A DNA stretch of 64,000 bases from an uncultured Clostridia bacterium (GCA_934254825.1 CAKQMB010000003.1:62001-126000), one strand, 5' to 3'; counted from the first letter of the stretch, positions 33,131 to 42,808 are shown. Made by a program: numbers and translations. The notes: generated from the sequence alone by a model not told the origin.

Positions 33131-33577
33131 TTAATCCGTTTGTTCGATGGTAATACCCGCCTCGTCGAACAGTTTAAGCGAAAACTCGTCGGGGTAACCG
33201 TATTTATAAACCACCCTTTTTATTCCCGCGTTTATGATCATTTTGCAGCAGATAACGCAGGGCTGATGAGTACAATACAGCGTGCCGCCCTCTACGGAGA
33301 TGCCGAGCTTCGCCGCCTGAGCGATCGCGTTTTGTTCGGCGTGAACGGCATAGCAAAGTTCGAGTTTCGTTCCGCTCGGAACGTCGAGTTCTCTTCTTAA
33401 ACATTTGCCTCTGCTTTTGCAGCTTTCGATACCGCTCGGCGCGCCGTTATAGCCCGTCGTCATAATACGCTTGTCTTTAACGATAACAGCGCCGACTTGT
33501 CTGTTTTCCTGATAACAACTCGACCAACTCGCGACAAGTTCCGCAAGCTCGATAAATCTTTTGTCCCATTTGTCCAT
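33131..33577 (-). CDS. comEB: dCMP deaminase (ComEB-type)
   Basis: 148 residues. Zinc deaminase motifs HAEQNAIAQAA (HxE) and CTHQPCVICCKMIINAG (PCxxC), with GYNGAPSGIESC of the substrate loop. It converts dCMP to dUMP for thymidylate synthesis. The comEB name follows Bacillus, where the gene lies in a competence operon; no competence genes are present here. Confidence 0.92.
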   Translation of the reverse strand: MDKWDKRFIELAELVASWSSCYQENRQVGAVIVKDKRIMTTGYNGAPSGIESCKSRGKCLRRELDVPSGTKLELCYAVHAEQNAIAQAAKLGISVEGGTLYCTHQPCVICCKMIINAGIKRVVYKYGYPDEFSLKLFDEAGITIEQTD

Positions 33578-33616
33578 TTTTACGCACCTCGCTTTTTTCG
33601 GCGTTTTTATAAATAT

Positions 33617-33645
33617 ATTTTAACATATTAAGGCGAATCTTGCAA
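33617..33645 (-). promoter_or_regulatory. Sigma-A promoter of comEB-ppiB
   Basis: On the minus strand: TTGCAA (33640-33645), 17 bases, TAAAAT (33617-33622). Confidence 0.55.
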
Positions 33646-33714
33646 TAAAATTTAGGCGGACACGATAAAAATTTGATTTTAACGAAAAATTTTGAAATAT
33701 ATGCCCGTAAACTA

Positions 33715-33742
33715 TTGACAAATTAAAAAGACAGGCTATAAT
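33715..33742 (+). promoter_or_regulatory. Sigma-A promoter of groESL
   Basis: TTGACA (33715-33720), 16 bases, TATAAT (33737-33742), followed immediately by the CIRCE operator. Confidence 0.85.
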
Positions 33743-33746
33743 ATTA

Positions 33747-33773
33747 TTAGCACTCTAAGAAAGCGAGTGCTAA
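33747..33773 (+). promoter_or_regulatory. CIRCE operator (HrcA binding site)
   Basis: TTAGCACTC, nine bases, GAGTGCTAA: a perfect match to the CIRCE consensus, 31 bases before groES. The repressor gene hrcA is not in the window. Confidence 0.97.
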
Positions 33774-33803
33774 AAGATATGAAAAAATATACGGAGGTAT
33801 AAT

Positions 33804-34088
33804 ATGAAAATACAACCACTTGCCGACTATATTTTAGTCGAGACCAAAGAAAAAACGGAAACGACAAAGAGCGGATTTTTTCTCCCCTCTGCGTCCGCAG
33901 ATAAATATGTGACGGCAAAAGCCGTTGCGGTAGGAAAAGGCGGTTCGGCTTTCGGTCAACCCGTCGCAATGGAAGTTAAAGCAGGCGATACTATCCTCTA
34001 TCCCGTAAACGCCGCAATTATTGCGAAAGTCGACGGCGAAGAGGTAACTTTAATTCGTCAGTCGGACGTACTGGCGATAATCGGATAA
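33804..34088 (+). CDS. groES: Co-chaperonin GroES
   Basis: 94 residues. PLADYILVETKEKTETTKSGFFLP spans the conserved N-terminal strand and the mobile loop that contacts GroEL; VKAGDTILYPVNAA is the conserved GD turn. It caps the GroEL cage. GGAGG precedes ATG. Expression is under HrcA/CIRCE control. Confidence 0.97.
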   Translation: MKIQPLADYILVETKEKTETTKSGFFLPSASADKYVTAKAVAVGKGGSAFGQPVAMEVKAGDTILYPVNAAIIAKVDGEEVTLIRQSDVLAIIG

Positions 34089-34105
34089 AAAGGAGGCAAT
34101 AAATC

Positions 34106-35737
34106 ATGGCTAAACAGATTAAATACGGCGAAGAAGCAAGAAAAGCTCTCGAAGCGGGCGTAAATACGCTTGCGGATACTGTTAAAATAACGCTCGGACC
34201 CAAAGGAAGAAACGTTGTTCTCGACAAAAAATACGGCGCGCCGCTCATCACGAACGACGGCGTTACGATCGCAAAAGAAATCGAACTTAAAGATCCTTTC
34301 GAAAATATGGGCGCGCAGCTCGTTAAGGAAGTTTCGACGAAGACAAACGACGTTGCGGGCGACGGTACTACCACCGCAGTCGTTCTCGCGCAGGCAATGA
34401 TCAACGAAGGACTTAAAAACCTTGCCGCGGGCGCAAATCCCATTGTTTTGAAAAAGGGTATTTCCAAAGCCGTCGAAGTTGCCGTAGAACAGCTTAAAAA
34501 TATAAGCAAACCCGTAGAATCCAAGAATTCTATCGCTCAGGTCGCTTCTATCTCCGCGGGAGACGAGACCGTCGGCGAACTTATTTCCGAGGCGATGGAA
34601 AAGGTCGGAAAAGACGGCGTTATAACCATACAGGAAAGTAAGACTATGAAAACCGAACTCACCACCGTCGACGGTATGAGCTTCGACAGAGGTTACGCTT
34701 CCGCTTATATGGTTACGGATACCGATAAAATGGTCGCCGTTTACGATAACCCGCTTATCCTTATAACCGATAAAAAGATCTCCTCTATCCAGGAAATTCT
34801 CCCCGTTATCGAGCCTATCGCTCAGCAGGGTCAGAAACTTATGATTATCGCCGAGGACGTCGAAGGCGACGCTCTGGCGGCTCTTGTCGTAAACAAACTC
34901 AAAGGCGTGTTCAACTGCGTTGCGGTTAAAGCTCCCGGCTTCGGTGACAGAAGAAAGGCTATGCTCGAAGATATCGCTATTTTGACGGGCGGCAAAGTAA
35001 TTTCTTCCGAACTCGGTCTCGAATTCAAGGACGTAACTCCCGATATGCTCGGCAGAGCCGGACAGATCAAGGTTGACAAAGACAATACCGTTATTATCGA
35101 CGGAGCGGGCGACAGAGACGAAATCAAAGCGAGAATTCAGTCCATCAAGGCACAGATCGCCGAAACCACTTCCGATTACGACAGAGAAAAACTTCAAGAA
35201 AGACTTGCTAAACTTGCAGGCGGCGTAGCCGTTATCAACGTTGGCGCGGCGACGGAAGTCGAAATGAAAGAAAAGAAACTCCGTATCGAGGACGCTTTGG
35301 CGGCGACGAGAGCCGCAGTCGAAGAAGGTATCGTTCCGGGCGGCGGCACTGCTCTTCTCTCCGCTATTCCCGCTGTTAAAGCGCTTGTAAAGAAACTTAG
35401 CGGCGACGAAAAGACGGGTGCGGAAATCATATTGAGAGCTATCGAAGCTCCTATCAGACAGATTGCCAAAAACGCGGGTCTCGACGGATCTGTTATCCTT
35501 AATAACATTCTTCGTTCCAAGAACCCGAATTACGGTTTCGACGCATATAAGAACGCTTACGTCGATATGGTTGAACAAGGCATTATCGATCCGACCAAGG
35601 TTACGAGATCGGCTCTTTTGAACGCCGCGTCTATCGCTTCCACTCTTCTTACCACGGAAAGCATCGTAACAGATATTCCCGAACCCGTTCCTCCGATGCC
35701 TCAGGGCGGCGCAGGCGGTATGGGCGGAATGTACTAA
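34106..35737 (+). CDS. groEL: Chaperonin GroEL
   Basis: 543 residues, full length. VTLGPKGRNVVLDKK-type ATP site (ITLGPKGRNVVLDKKYGAP), GDGTTTAVVLAQAM, the catalytic Asp in GAGDRDE-type hinge region and the C-terminal Gly/Met tail (GGAGGMGGMY) are present. It is 17 bases downstream of groES. A long open frame on the opposite strand (34058-35767) is a shadow. Confidence 0.98.
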   Translation: MAKQIKYGEEARKALEAGVNTLADTVKITLGPKGRNVVLDKKYGAPLITNDGVTIAKEIELKDPFENMGAQLVKEVSTKTNDVAGDGTTTAVVLAQAMINEGLKNLAAGANPIVLKKGISKAVEVAVEQLKNISKPVESKNSIAQVASISAGDETVGELISEAMEKVGKDGVITIQESKTMKTELTTVDGMSFDRGYASAYMVTDTDKMVAVYDNPLILITDKKISSIQEILPVIEPIAQQGQKLMIIAEDVEGDALAALVVNKLKGVFNCVAVKAPGFGDRRKAMLEDIAILTGGKVISSELGLEFKDVTPDMLGRAGQIKVDKDNTVIIDGAGDRDEIKARIQSIKAQIAETTSDYDREKLQERLAKLAGGVAVINVGAATEVEMKEKKLRIEDALAATRAAVEEGIVPGGGTALLSAIPAVKALVKKLSGDEKTGAEIILRAIEAPIRQIAKNAGLDGSVILNNILRSKNPNYGFDAYKNAYVDMVEQGIIDPTKVTRSALLNAASIASTLLTTESIVTDIPEPVPPMPQGGAGGMGGMY

Positions 35738-35786
35738 GCCGATAAAAACCGAGTAAAAAAAGCTCAACCCAAATAAAAGAGATACA

Positions 35787-35823
35787 AAAAAATGAGTTCT
35801 TCTTCGGAAGAACTCATTTTTTT
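35787..35823. terminator. Bidirectional terminator after groEL
   Basis: AATGAGTTCTTC (35791-35802), TTCG loop, GAAGAACTCATT (35807-35818), with T runs on both strands. Confidence 0.9.
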
Positions 35824-35830
35824 GTGTTTA

Positions 35831-36349
35831 TCAGATTTTGTAAATGTAGTTTTCTTTTCTCGGCTTCGGAGCGGGCGCGTCGCCGTCGAAATACCCGAGC
35901 GCAACGTGTCCCACGCCCACATAATCGCCGGTAATTCCGAGCGATTTCAAAAGGTTTTTACCGAAATCGGAGTCTATCTCTTCTTTTGCCCTGTGAACCC
36001 AGCAGGATCCTACGCCGAGAGCCCAAGCCGCGTCGAGCATATTCGCTATAACGCTTGCGCCGTCATAAACGGATAAATCGTACTTTTCGACCGCAACAAG
36101 AATAACGACGGGCGCGCCGTAGAATGGGTCTATCCCTTCTCTGCCCATAATTTTCGCATTCAAAGCGGCAAGTTCGTCTCTTACTTTTTTGTCCTTTATC
36201 GCGATGATAACGGGCTTCTGCATTCCCTTTGCCGTCGGCGCGTAAGTTCCGACTTTTAAAATCGTGTCCAGAACGTCTTCCGGAATAGGTTTGCCGTTAA
36301 AATTTCTCACGCTTCTTCTTGTAAGCAGTGTTTCGATTGCGTCTTTCAT
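35831..36349 (-). CDS. Nitroreductase-family FMN oxidoreductase
   Basis: 172 residues. TRRSVRNFNGKPIPEDVLDTIL (FMN-binding N-terminus), GTYAPTAKGMQKP and GVGSCWVHRAKEE match the nitroreductase fold of a homodimeric FMN enzyme. The natural substrate is unknown. It lies 20 bases after the ABC exporter genes with GGAGG before ATG, so the three are likely one transcript. Confidence 0.88.
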   Translation of the reverse strand: MKDAIETLLTRRSVRNFNGKPIPEDVLDTILKVGTYAPTAKGMQKPVIIAIKDKKVRDELAALNAKIMGREGIDPFYGAPVVILVAVEKYDLSVYDGASVIANMLDAAWALGVGSCWVHRAKEEIDSDFGKNLLKSLGITGDYVGVGHVALGYFDGDAPAPKPRKENYIYKI

Positions 36350-36369
36350 ATAAAAACCTCCAAAGAATT

Positions 36370-38352
36370 TTATTCGAGTTCGAACGCTCCCGTATAAAGC
36401 TGATAATAAGTTCCTTTCTGTTCGATAAGGGTGTTATGATCTCCCCTTTCGATAATTCTTCCGTGATCGAGAACCATAATCACGTCGGAATTCATAACCG
36501 TGGAAAGCCTGTGGGCGATAACGAAAACCGTTCTGCCCTCCATAAGTTTATCCATACCTCTCTGAACTATGGCTTCCGTTCTCGTATCGATCGAAGAAGT
36601 CGCTTCGTCGAGGATCATTACCGGCGGATCGGCAACCGCCGCTCTTGCAATGGATATGAGCTGTCTCTGTCCTTGCGAAAGGTTTGTTCCGTTGCCGCTT
36701 AATTCGGTGTCGTAACCTTTTGGGAGACGAGTTATAAAGTCGTCCGCGCCCGCAAGTTTTGCCGCCGCGATACATTCTTCGTCCGTCGCGTCGAGTTTGC
36801 CGTATCTGATATTGTCCATTACCGTACCCGTAAAGAGGTTGGTATCCTGCAATACGATACCGAGTGAACGACGGAGATCCGCTTTCTTTATTTTATTGAT
36901 GTTTATTCCGTCGTAACGGATTTTACCGTCCGCAATATCGTAAAATCTGTTTATAAGATTCGTAATCGTCGTTTTGCCCGCGCCCGTCGCTCCGACGAAC
37001 GCTATTTTCTGTCCCGGTTTTGCGTAAAGCGTTATGCCGTGAAGAACGATTTTTTCGGGATCGTAACCGAAATCGACGTCGTCCATAACGATCGCGCCTT
37101 CCAGAAGCGTGTAAGTAACGCTCGAATCCGCACTGTGCGGATGTTTCCACGCCCAGATACCCGTTCTGCGCTCCGCTTCGCGAAGTTGTCCGTTTTCGTC
37201 GTATTCGGCGTTTACAAGCGTAACGTAACCGTTATCTTCTTCGGGGTTCTGATCGATAAGTTCGAAAACTCTCGATGCGCCCGCCATTGCCATTATTACC
37301 GAGTTGATCTGATTGGATATCTGCCCCATCTGGTTTGCGAACTGACGAGCCATTCCGAGGAATGCGACGACAACGGGAATTGTTAAAACGGATGAAAAAC
37401 TGCCCGTTTTTATAAGCGACTCGAAACCGATATTAACGCCGCTGCCTTTTGACAAAATGTAAATTCCGCAACCGATAAACGCGATTACTACATACATAAT
37501 GTTACCGATATTATGGATTATCGGCATAAGCATATTGGAAAATCCGTTAGCTTTGTCGGAAACCTCGAATAATTCGCTATTCAGATTATCGAAACCTTCG
37601 AGAGTTTTATTTTCATGACAGAAAACTTTGACGACTTTCTGTCCGTTCATCATCTCTTCGATGTAACCTTCGACTTTACCTACCGAACGCTGTTGAGCCA
37701 TAAAGTATTTCGCGCTCTTTCCGCCGATTTTCTTTGTTACGAAAAGTATCGCGATAACCCCGACGACCACTATCGCCCAAAGCATTATACTGTAATAAAG
37801 CATAATAAACGTAAGCGTTATGAGCGTTATCATCGTCATACAAAGCTGAGGGAGAGACTGGGAAACAAGCTGCCTTATCGCGTCGATATCGTTGGTATAA
37901 ATACTCATTATATCGCCGTGCGCGTTTCTGTCGAAGTATTTGATCGGCAATTTTTCCATTTTGTCGAACACTTCGTTTCTCATATCTCTGAGAAACTTCT
38001 GCGTTAAAACCGCCCCGAACTGTCCGAGAAGAATATTCGCGATCCAACCGACAGAATATATTCCGAGCATTGTGGCAAGTATTATCAGAACGTTATGCCA
38101 TGCCTCCTCGACAGTTAACGTGTTTTTTAACACGAAATCGAATTGGCTGTAAAGATTTTGAAGGAATACCCCCGCAATGGAGCTTGAAATCGCGCTTACG
38201 ACAAGACAAGCGAAAACGGCAAACAACAAGCCTTTATAGTTTCTGAAAAGTAAACCGATAACTCTTTTAAGCGATTTGAAATCGGCTTTTCCGCCCATAC
38301 GTTTTCCTTTTACGGGCGGATTTTTACCGTTAATCGCAGCGGTTTTAGCCAT
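36370..38352 (-). CDS. ABC exporter subunit, canonical ATP site half
   Basis: 660 residues: six-span transmembrane domain (residues 40-370), an unusual roughly 50-residue insertion between the membrane domain and the ATPase (NAEYDENGQLREAERRTG...), then the nucleotide-binding domain with GATGAGKTT (Walker A), a shifted signature LSQGQRQ, MILDEATSSID (Walker B with catalytic Glu) and AHRLST (H loop). It overlaps its partner gene by one base (TAATG). Together they form a heterodimeric type IV exporter for lipids, peptides or drugs; the substrate cannot be read from the sequence. Confidence 0.9.
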   Translation of the reverse strand: MAKTAAINGKNPPVKGKRMGGKADFKSLKRVIGLLFRNYKGLLFAVFACLVVSAISSSIAGVFLQNLYSQFDFVLKNTLTVEEAWHNVLIILATMLGIYSVGWIANILLGQFGAVLTQKFLRDMRNEVFDKMEKLPIKYFDRNAHGDIMSIYTNDIDAIRQLVSQSLPQLCMTMITLITLTFIMLYYSIMLWAIVVVGVIAILFVTKKIGGKSAKYFMAQQRSVGKVEGYIEEMMNGQKVVKVFCHENKTLEGFDNLNSELFEVSDKANGFSNMLMPIIHNIGNIMYVVIAFIGCGIYILSKGSGVNIGFESLIKTGSFSSVLTIPVVVAFLGMARQFANQMGQISNQINSVIMAMAGASRVFELIDQNPEEDNGYVTLVNAEYDENGQLREAERRTGIWAWKHPHSADSSVTYTLLEGAIVMDDVDFGYDPEKIVLHGITLYAKPGQKIAFVGATGAGKTTITNLINRFYDIADGKIRYDGININKIKKADLRRSLGIVLQDTNLFTGTVMDNIRYGKLDATDEECIAAAKLAGADDFITRLPKGYDTELSGNGTNLSQGQRQLISIARAAVADPPVMILDEATSSIDTRTEAIVQRGMDKLMEGRTVFVIAHRLSTVMNSDVIMVLDHGRIIERGDHNTLIEQKGTYYQLYTGAFELE

Positions 38353-40115
38353 TAACGCTCACCTCCTTCGTTGTCGCTTGTTCTGTTCTGAGAATAATAA
38401 ACTTCTTTATATATCTCGTTGGAATTAAGCAATTCTTCGTGCGTTCCCATAGCGTTTATTTTGCCGTTTTCCATAATTATAATATTGTCGGCGTCCATAA
38501 CCGAAGCGACTCTTTGCGCAATTATTATTTTTGTAGTATCGGGAATGAACTTTTTGAACGCGTCGCGTAAAAAAGCGTCGGTTTTCATATCGACCGCGCT
38601 CGTGGAGTCGTCGAGAATAAGAATTTTCGGGTTTGCAAGAAGCGCTCTCGCTATGCAAAGACGTTGTTTTTGTCCGCCCGAAACGTTCGCGCCGCCCTGA
38701 TCGATCATAGTATCGTAACCGTTCGGGAATTGCGAAATAAACTCGTCCGCCTGCGCAAGTTTGCAAGCCGTAACGATTTCTTCGTCCGTAGCGTCCTCTT
38801 TGCCCCAACGAAGATTTTCTTTTATCGTTCCGCTGAAAAGCATATTCTTTTGAAGAACCACGGCAACGTTCTTTCTCAGAACTTCCATATCGTAATCTCT
38901 TACGTCCACGTCGCCTACTTTAACGCAACCTTCCGTAACGTCGTAAAGACGGGAAATAAGGTTAATGAGCGTCGTTTTGGAAGAACCCGTTCCGCCGAGA
39001 ATACCGATAGTCTGCCCCGATTTTATTTTAAGATTTATGTTTGCAAGAGCGAATTTCTCGGCTTCCTTGGAATATTTGAAGCTTACGTCGTCAAATTCGA
39101 CGTCCCCGTTTTTAACCTGCATAACAGGATTTTCGGGATTTGTAAGATCGCTTTTTTCGTCGAGAACTTCTACTATTCTTCGAGCCGACTCGACTGACAT
39201 TATGATCATAACGAAAATCATCGAAATCATCATAAGCGACATAAGTATCTGCAAAGAATAAGTCGTTAAGCTTTGAAGACCGAACGCGTCGAGCGTAGTT
39301 CCCGGAATTTTAAGAATAAAATACGATCCGAAATAACCAAGAGCGATAAGCGCGCCTTGAAGACAGATCTGCATAATCGGCGAGTTGAACGCGAGAATTC
39401 TTTCTACTTTTGTGAATTCTCTGCACAATTCGTTGGAAACTCCCGCAAACTTCTTCGATTCGTAATCTTCTCTGACGTACGCTTTTACTACTCTCATTCC
39501 GTTGATGTTTTCCTGAACGGATTCGTTCAACGCGTCGTATCTTTTGAAGAGTTTTTTGAAAATCGGCACAGCCAATTTAATAATTACGAAAAGACCTATC
39601 GCAAGAAACGGAATCGTTACGAAGAATATTACGGGAAGCTGCGTGTTTATGCTGAAACTCATAATTACCGAGAAAATGAGCATAAGCGGACTTCTTATCG
39701 CCGTTCTTATCAGCATCATAAACGACATCTGCACGTTCGTGATATCCGTCGTTAAACGGGTAACAAGCGAAGCGGGGCTGAATTTATCGATATTCGAAAA
39801 CGAGAATTTCTGAACGTTTTCGAACATATCGTGACGAAGATTTTTCGCAAATCCCGCCGAAGCTTTCGCGCAGAACTTACCGCCGAGCATACCCGCGATA
39901 AGAGAAACGGCTGCCGCGCCTATCATAAGGCATCCGTATAAAATCATTCCGTTCGTATCGGGCTCTCCCCCGCCCGTAGGCTGAACGCATTTACCGAAAC
40001 GGAAAATAAGAAGAGGTATCAAAACCTCCATTGCCGCTTCGATTACCATCATAATCATCGTTAAAACGGTGATCGGCTTGTATTCTCGCAAGCACTTTGC
40101 CAACTTCTTTAACAT
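38352..40115 (-). CDS. ABC exporter subunit, degenerate ATP site half
   Basis: 587 residues from ATG 40115, chosen because AGAGG precedes it; seven upstream codons in frame lack a ribosome binding site. Six-span domain, then an ATPase domain with GGTGSSKTT (the usual Gly before Lys is Ser), a complete signature VSGGQKQ, and ILILDDSTSAVD, where the catalytic Glu is Asp, plus Gln in the H-loop position (AQRVAS). This is the non-catalytic site pattern of heterodimeric exporters such as TM287/288. It is the first gene of the unit. Confidence 0.9.
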   Translation of the reverse strand: MLKKLAKCLREYKPITVLTMIMMVIEAAMEVLIPLLIFRFGKCVQPTGGGEPDTNGMILYGCLMIGAAAVSLIAGMLGGKFCAKASAGFAKNLRHDMFENVQKFSFSNIDKFSPASLVTRLTTDITNVQMSFMMLIRTAIRSPLMLIFSVIMSFSINTQLPVIFFVTIPFLAIGLFVIIKLAVPIFKKLFKRYDALNESVQENINGMRVVKAYVREDYESKKFAGVSNELCREFTKVERILAFNSPIMQICLQGALIALGYFGSYFILKIPGTTLDAFGLQSLTTYSLQILMSLMMISMIFVMIIMSVESARRIVEVLDEKSDLTNPENPVMQVKNGDVEFDDVSFKYSKEAEKFALANINLKIKSGQTIGILGGTGSSKTTLINLISRLYDVTEGCVKVGDVDVRDYDMEVLRKNVAVVLQKNMLFSGTIKENLRWGKEDATDEEIVTACKLAQADEFISQFPNGYDTMIDQGGANVSGGQKQRLCIARALLANPKILILDDSTSAVDMKTDAFLRDAFKKFIPDTTKIIIAQRVASVMDADNIIIMENGKINAMGTHEELLNSNEIYKEVYYSQNRTSDNEGGER

Positions 40116-40144
40116 ACTACCTCTATATATAATCAAGTATTACG

Positions 40145-40173
40145 ATTTTAGTGCTTATTCCTCAAATTGTCAA
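40145..40173 (-). promoter_or_regulatory. Sigma-A promoter of the ABC exporter unit
   Basis: On the minus strand: TTGACA (40168-40173), 17 bases, TAAAAT (40145-40150). Confidence 0.7.
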
Positions 40174-40189
40174 TTAAAACAAGTGTTAT

Positions 40190-40223
40190 AAAAAAAGAAA
40201 AATCAGTGAAAAAATCACTGATT
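40190..40223 (-). terminator. Terminator overlapping the end of nfo
   Basis: AATCAGTGA (40201-40209) and TCACTGATT (40215-40223) form the stem; the nfo stop codon lies in it. A T-rich tract follows on the minus strand. Confidence 0.75.
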
Positions 40224-41069
40224 AAGGTTTTTGAAATATACGTTTTTCATAAATAACGCGTCTTCGGCTTGCGTTCCCGCGGACTCGCATATAACGACGG
40301 GTTCGAGGTCTAATTCTTTCAACGCTTCGGCAAGCGGCTCGAACGACGGACCGTATTCCGTGTCCGCAAACGTAAGGTGACGGATTTCGCCTTTCGCGGA
40401 ATACTGAATTTTTGAAAAATGAACGTGAAAATGCTTCATTTTCTCTGTTCCGAGTTCACCGATAAGATATTCGAGTCTCGTTTTATAGTCGGAAACGGTT
40501 TTCAGACTTCCCTGTTCTCTCGCGTTGACGTGACCGAAATCGATTGTCGGAATAAAACATTTATCGACTTTGCAGAACTCGGCGATTTCCTCGATCGTTC
40601 CTATCTGCGCGATCTTTCCCATGGTCTCGGGGCAAAAAAGCATGTCTTCCAAACCGTTTTCGTAAATTAAATCGCGAAGAATTTTAATCCTGTCGAGCGT
40701 TTTCGAAACGGCTTCTTCTCTCGTCGCTTTCCCCTGCGCCGCGGGATGAAAAACAATCCGTTTCCCTTGCATAAGCTTCATCATTTTTGCGCTTGAAAGA
40801 ATATAATTATAGGAATTGACGGCTTTTTCTTCTTCGGGAGTGGCAAGGTTTATAAAATAAGGAGCGTGAACGCTCAGTTCCAAGCCACAATCTTTAAAGG
40901 CGTTTCCTATGCTCACGGCTTTTTCTTCCCCGAGGTTTACTCCTCTGCCGAAGGAATACTCATAGCAGTCAAGCCCCATATTTTTACACCATAAAGCGGC
41001 TTCTTCGGTTGATTTATGTTTCTGCGCAAGAAAGCTTTCGCTGTTTCCGCTCGGTCCGAATTTAATCAT
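40215..41069 (-). CDS. nfo: Endonuclease IV-type AP endonuclease
   Basis: 284 residues, TIM barrel. Metal ligands are in SVHAPY, FHPAAQG, CPETMGK, DFGHVNAR, HFHVHFSK and ICESAG, in the order of endonuclease IV. It would cut at abasic sites in base-excision repair. The N-terminus (MIKFGPSGNSESF) differs from E. coli Nfo, as in many clostridial members, so another TIM-barrel activity is possible. It overlaps ribF by four bases at the end of the rbfA-nrnA-truB-ribF run. Confidence 0.85.
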   Translation of the reverse strand: MIKFGPSGNSESFLAQKHKSTEEAALWCKNMGLDCYEYSFGRGVNLGEEKAVSIGNAFKDCGLELSVHAPYFINLATPEEEKAVNSYNYILSSAKMMKLMQGKRIVFHPAAQGKATREEAVSKTLDRIKILRDLIYENGLEDMLFCPETMGKIAQIGTIEEIAEFCKVDKCFIPTIDFGHVNAREQGSLKTVSDYKTRLEYLIGELGTEKMKHFHVHFSKIQYSAKGEIRHLTFADTEYGPSFEPLAEALKELDLEPVVICESAGTQAEDALFMKNVYFKNLNQ

Positions 41070-41941
41070 ACGTTTTTATCCTTTTCAAGTTGTTCTTTTA
41101 ATTTTTCTATATCGTAAAACTTTTCAATATTCCTTATATAATCGTCAAAAAACACGGTTATTACTTTTCCGTAAAGGTCGGCGGAAAAGTTTTTTATAAA
41201 CGTTTCGGTCAACACAAAATCGAGATCGAAAGTCGGTCTTGCGCCGTAATTCGTTATTGCTTCGTATCTCGCTCCGCCGATCAGAACATGCGTTTTATAT
41301 ACGCCGCATTTTATGCGGAATTTGTGTTTGGGAACGTTTATATTAGCCGTCGGAAAGCCTATTTCTCTGCCGACATGTCTGCCTTTTACGACTTTCCCCG
41401 TTATACAGTACGGTTCTCCCAAAAGTTCGTTCGCTTCGCGGATTTTTCCGTTTTCGAGCAATGCTTTTATCCTTGTCGTCGAGATTTTCTCTCCGTCCGC
41501 TTCCGTTTTTGGTATAACGAAAACCGAAATACCCTTTTCTTTGCAAAGATTTTGGAGAATGTCGGCGTTACCTTCCGCATTTTTGCCGAATTTATAGTCA
41601 AATCCGCAAATAATCGCCTCAATATTCAAAGTTTCGGTAAGCGCGTTAAAAAAAGCTTTATACGATGTATTTTTAAACTCTTCGTTAAACGTTGCCGCAA
41701 CAATCAAGTCAACTCCGAACCTCTCCGCTTTTTCAAGTCTTTCACCGTAACAAAGCAGTGTTCCGTTTTTGGAAAAGTCGTCATTTTTAAAGGTAAATAA
41801 AGCGATTTTAGAATGTTTTACGTCTCGCAGTTCCTTCGCTTTTTTTATAAGTTCGAGATGACCTTTATGCAAACAGTCAAAAAAACCGAGCAATAAAATA
41901 ACTTTTTCGCTATGTTTTTCGCCGTAATTTATCGTTTCCAT
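41066..41941 (-). CDS. ribF: Bifunctional riboflavin kinase/FAD synthetase
   Basis: 291 residues. The N-terminal nucleotidyltransferase domain has LGFFDCLHKGHLELI (H-x-G-H) and ISTTRIKALL; the C-terminal kinase domain has GKVVKGRHVGREIGFPTANI and GARPTF. It makes FMN and FAD. It follows truB by one base, the usual truB-ribF pairing. Confidence 0.96.
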   Translation of the reverse strand: METINYGEKHSEKVILLLGFFDCLHKGHLELIKKAKELRDVKHSKIALFTFKNDDFSKNGTLLCYGERLEKAERFGVDLIVAATFNEEFKNTSYKAFFNALTETLNIEAIICGFDYKFGKNAEGNADILQNLCKEKGISVFVIPKTEADGEKISTTRIKALLENGKIREANELLGEPYCITGKVVKGRHVGREIGFPTANINVPKHKFRIKCGVYKTHVLIGGARYEAITNYGARPTFDLDFVLTETFIKNFSADLYGKVITVFFDDYIRNIEKFYDIEKLKEQLEKDKNV

Positions 41942-41942
41942 T

Positions 41943-42797
41943 TTATGACCTGATATATGCTTTAACCTTTATTTTTCCGTGATTCACTTCTCCGATACCG
42001 TAAAACCCGTCGGGAGCGAAAACTTTATACACTCCGTCTTCAAAAGGAAATTCGTCGTATAAACCGTTATAAAGCCTTGTCGCTTCCCTTTCGGTAAGTC
42101 TTATTTCGGGATAACTCACAACATTTTCGGGAGCGATAAGCAATTTCTCTTTATTCTCTTCCGAAATAAAATCCTCCACTTTTACACTGTTTTCTATCTC
42201 GAAAACGCCCGATTTGGTTCTTATAAGATCGGTCATCGTTCCGACCGTTCCGCAAAGCGCGGCAAGGTCTCTCACAATCGAACGGATATACGTTCCGCCT
42301 TTGCAGGAAATTTCGAATTTAAACTCGCTGTCGGATATTTTTTCGAGCAATTTTATCGAATTTATCCTTACCTTTTTAGGCGGAAGTTCGAAATCGTGTC
42401 CTTTTCTCGCGAGCTGATAACTTCTCTTCCCGTTTACGCATTTTGCTGAAAAAACGGGCGGAACCTGCATAATGTCGCCGACAAGTTCCCGCGATTTTAC
42501 CATCAATTCGCTTTCCGTGGGAATTTTATCGTTTTTTCTGACAATTTCGCCCTCTAAATCGAGCGTATTCGTCTCATATCCGAAAGCAAACGTGGCAATA
42601 TAAACTTTGTCCTTATCGAGAAGATAATCGAACATTCTCGTCGATTTTCCGAGCGCGACGGGTAAAACGCCGCTCGCCAAAGGATCAAGCGTTCCCATAT
42701 GTCCGACGGAAACTCCTCTGACCGATTTTTTCAAAGTATTCAGTATCTTTGCGGAACTTACGCCTTTGGGTTTGTATAAATTAAGAAATCCGTTCAT
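41943..42797 (-). CDS. truB: tRNA pseudouridine-55 synthase
   Basis: 284 residues. NGFLNLYKPKGVSS at the N-terminus, catalytic Asp in GHMGTLDPLASGVLP, and GTYIRSIVRDLA are diagnostic. It modifies U55 in the T loop of tRNAs. It is part of the rbfA-nrnA-truB-ribF-nfo operon. Confidence 0.97.
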   Translation of the reverse strand: MNGFLNLYKPKGVSSAKILNTLKKSVRGVSVGHMGTLDPLASGVLPVALGKSTRMFDYLLDKDKVYIATFAFGYETNTLDLEGEIVRKNDKIPTESELMVKSRELVGDIMQVPPVFSAKCVNGKRSYQLARKGHDFELPPKKVRINSIKLLEKISDSEFKFEISCKGGTYIRSIVRDLAALCGTVGTMTDLIRTKSGVFEIENSVKVEDFISEENKEKLLIAPENVVSYPEIRLTEREATRLYNGLYDEFPFEDGVYKVFAPDGFYGIGEVNHGKIKVKAYIRS

Positions 42798-42808
42798 TTT
42801 TACCGGGG

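Noticed and set aside
34058..35767. 569-codon open frame antisense to groEL
   Set aside because: A shadow of the strongly biased groEL coding sequence, with no domain similarity.
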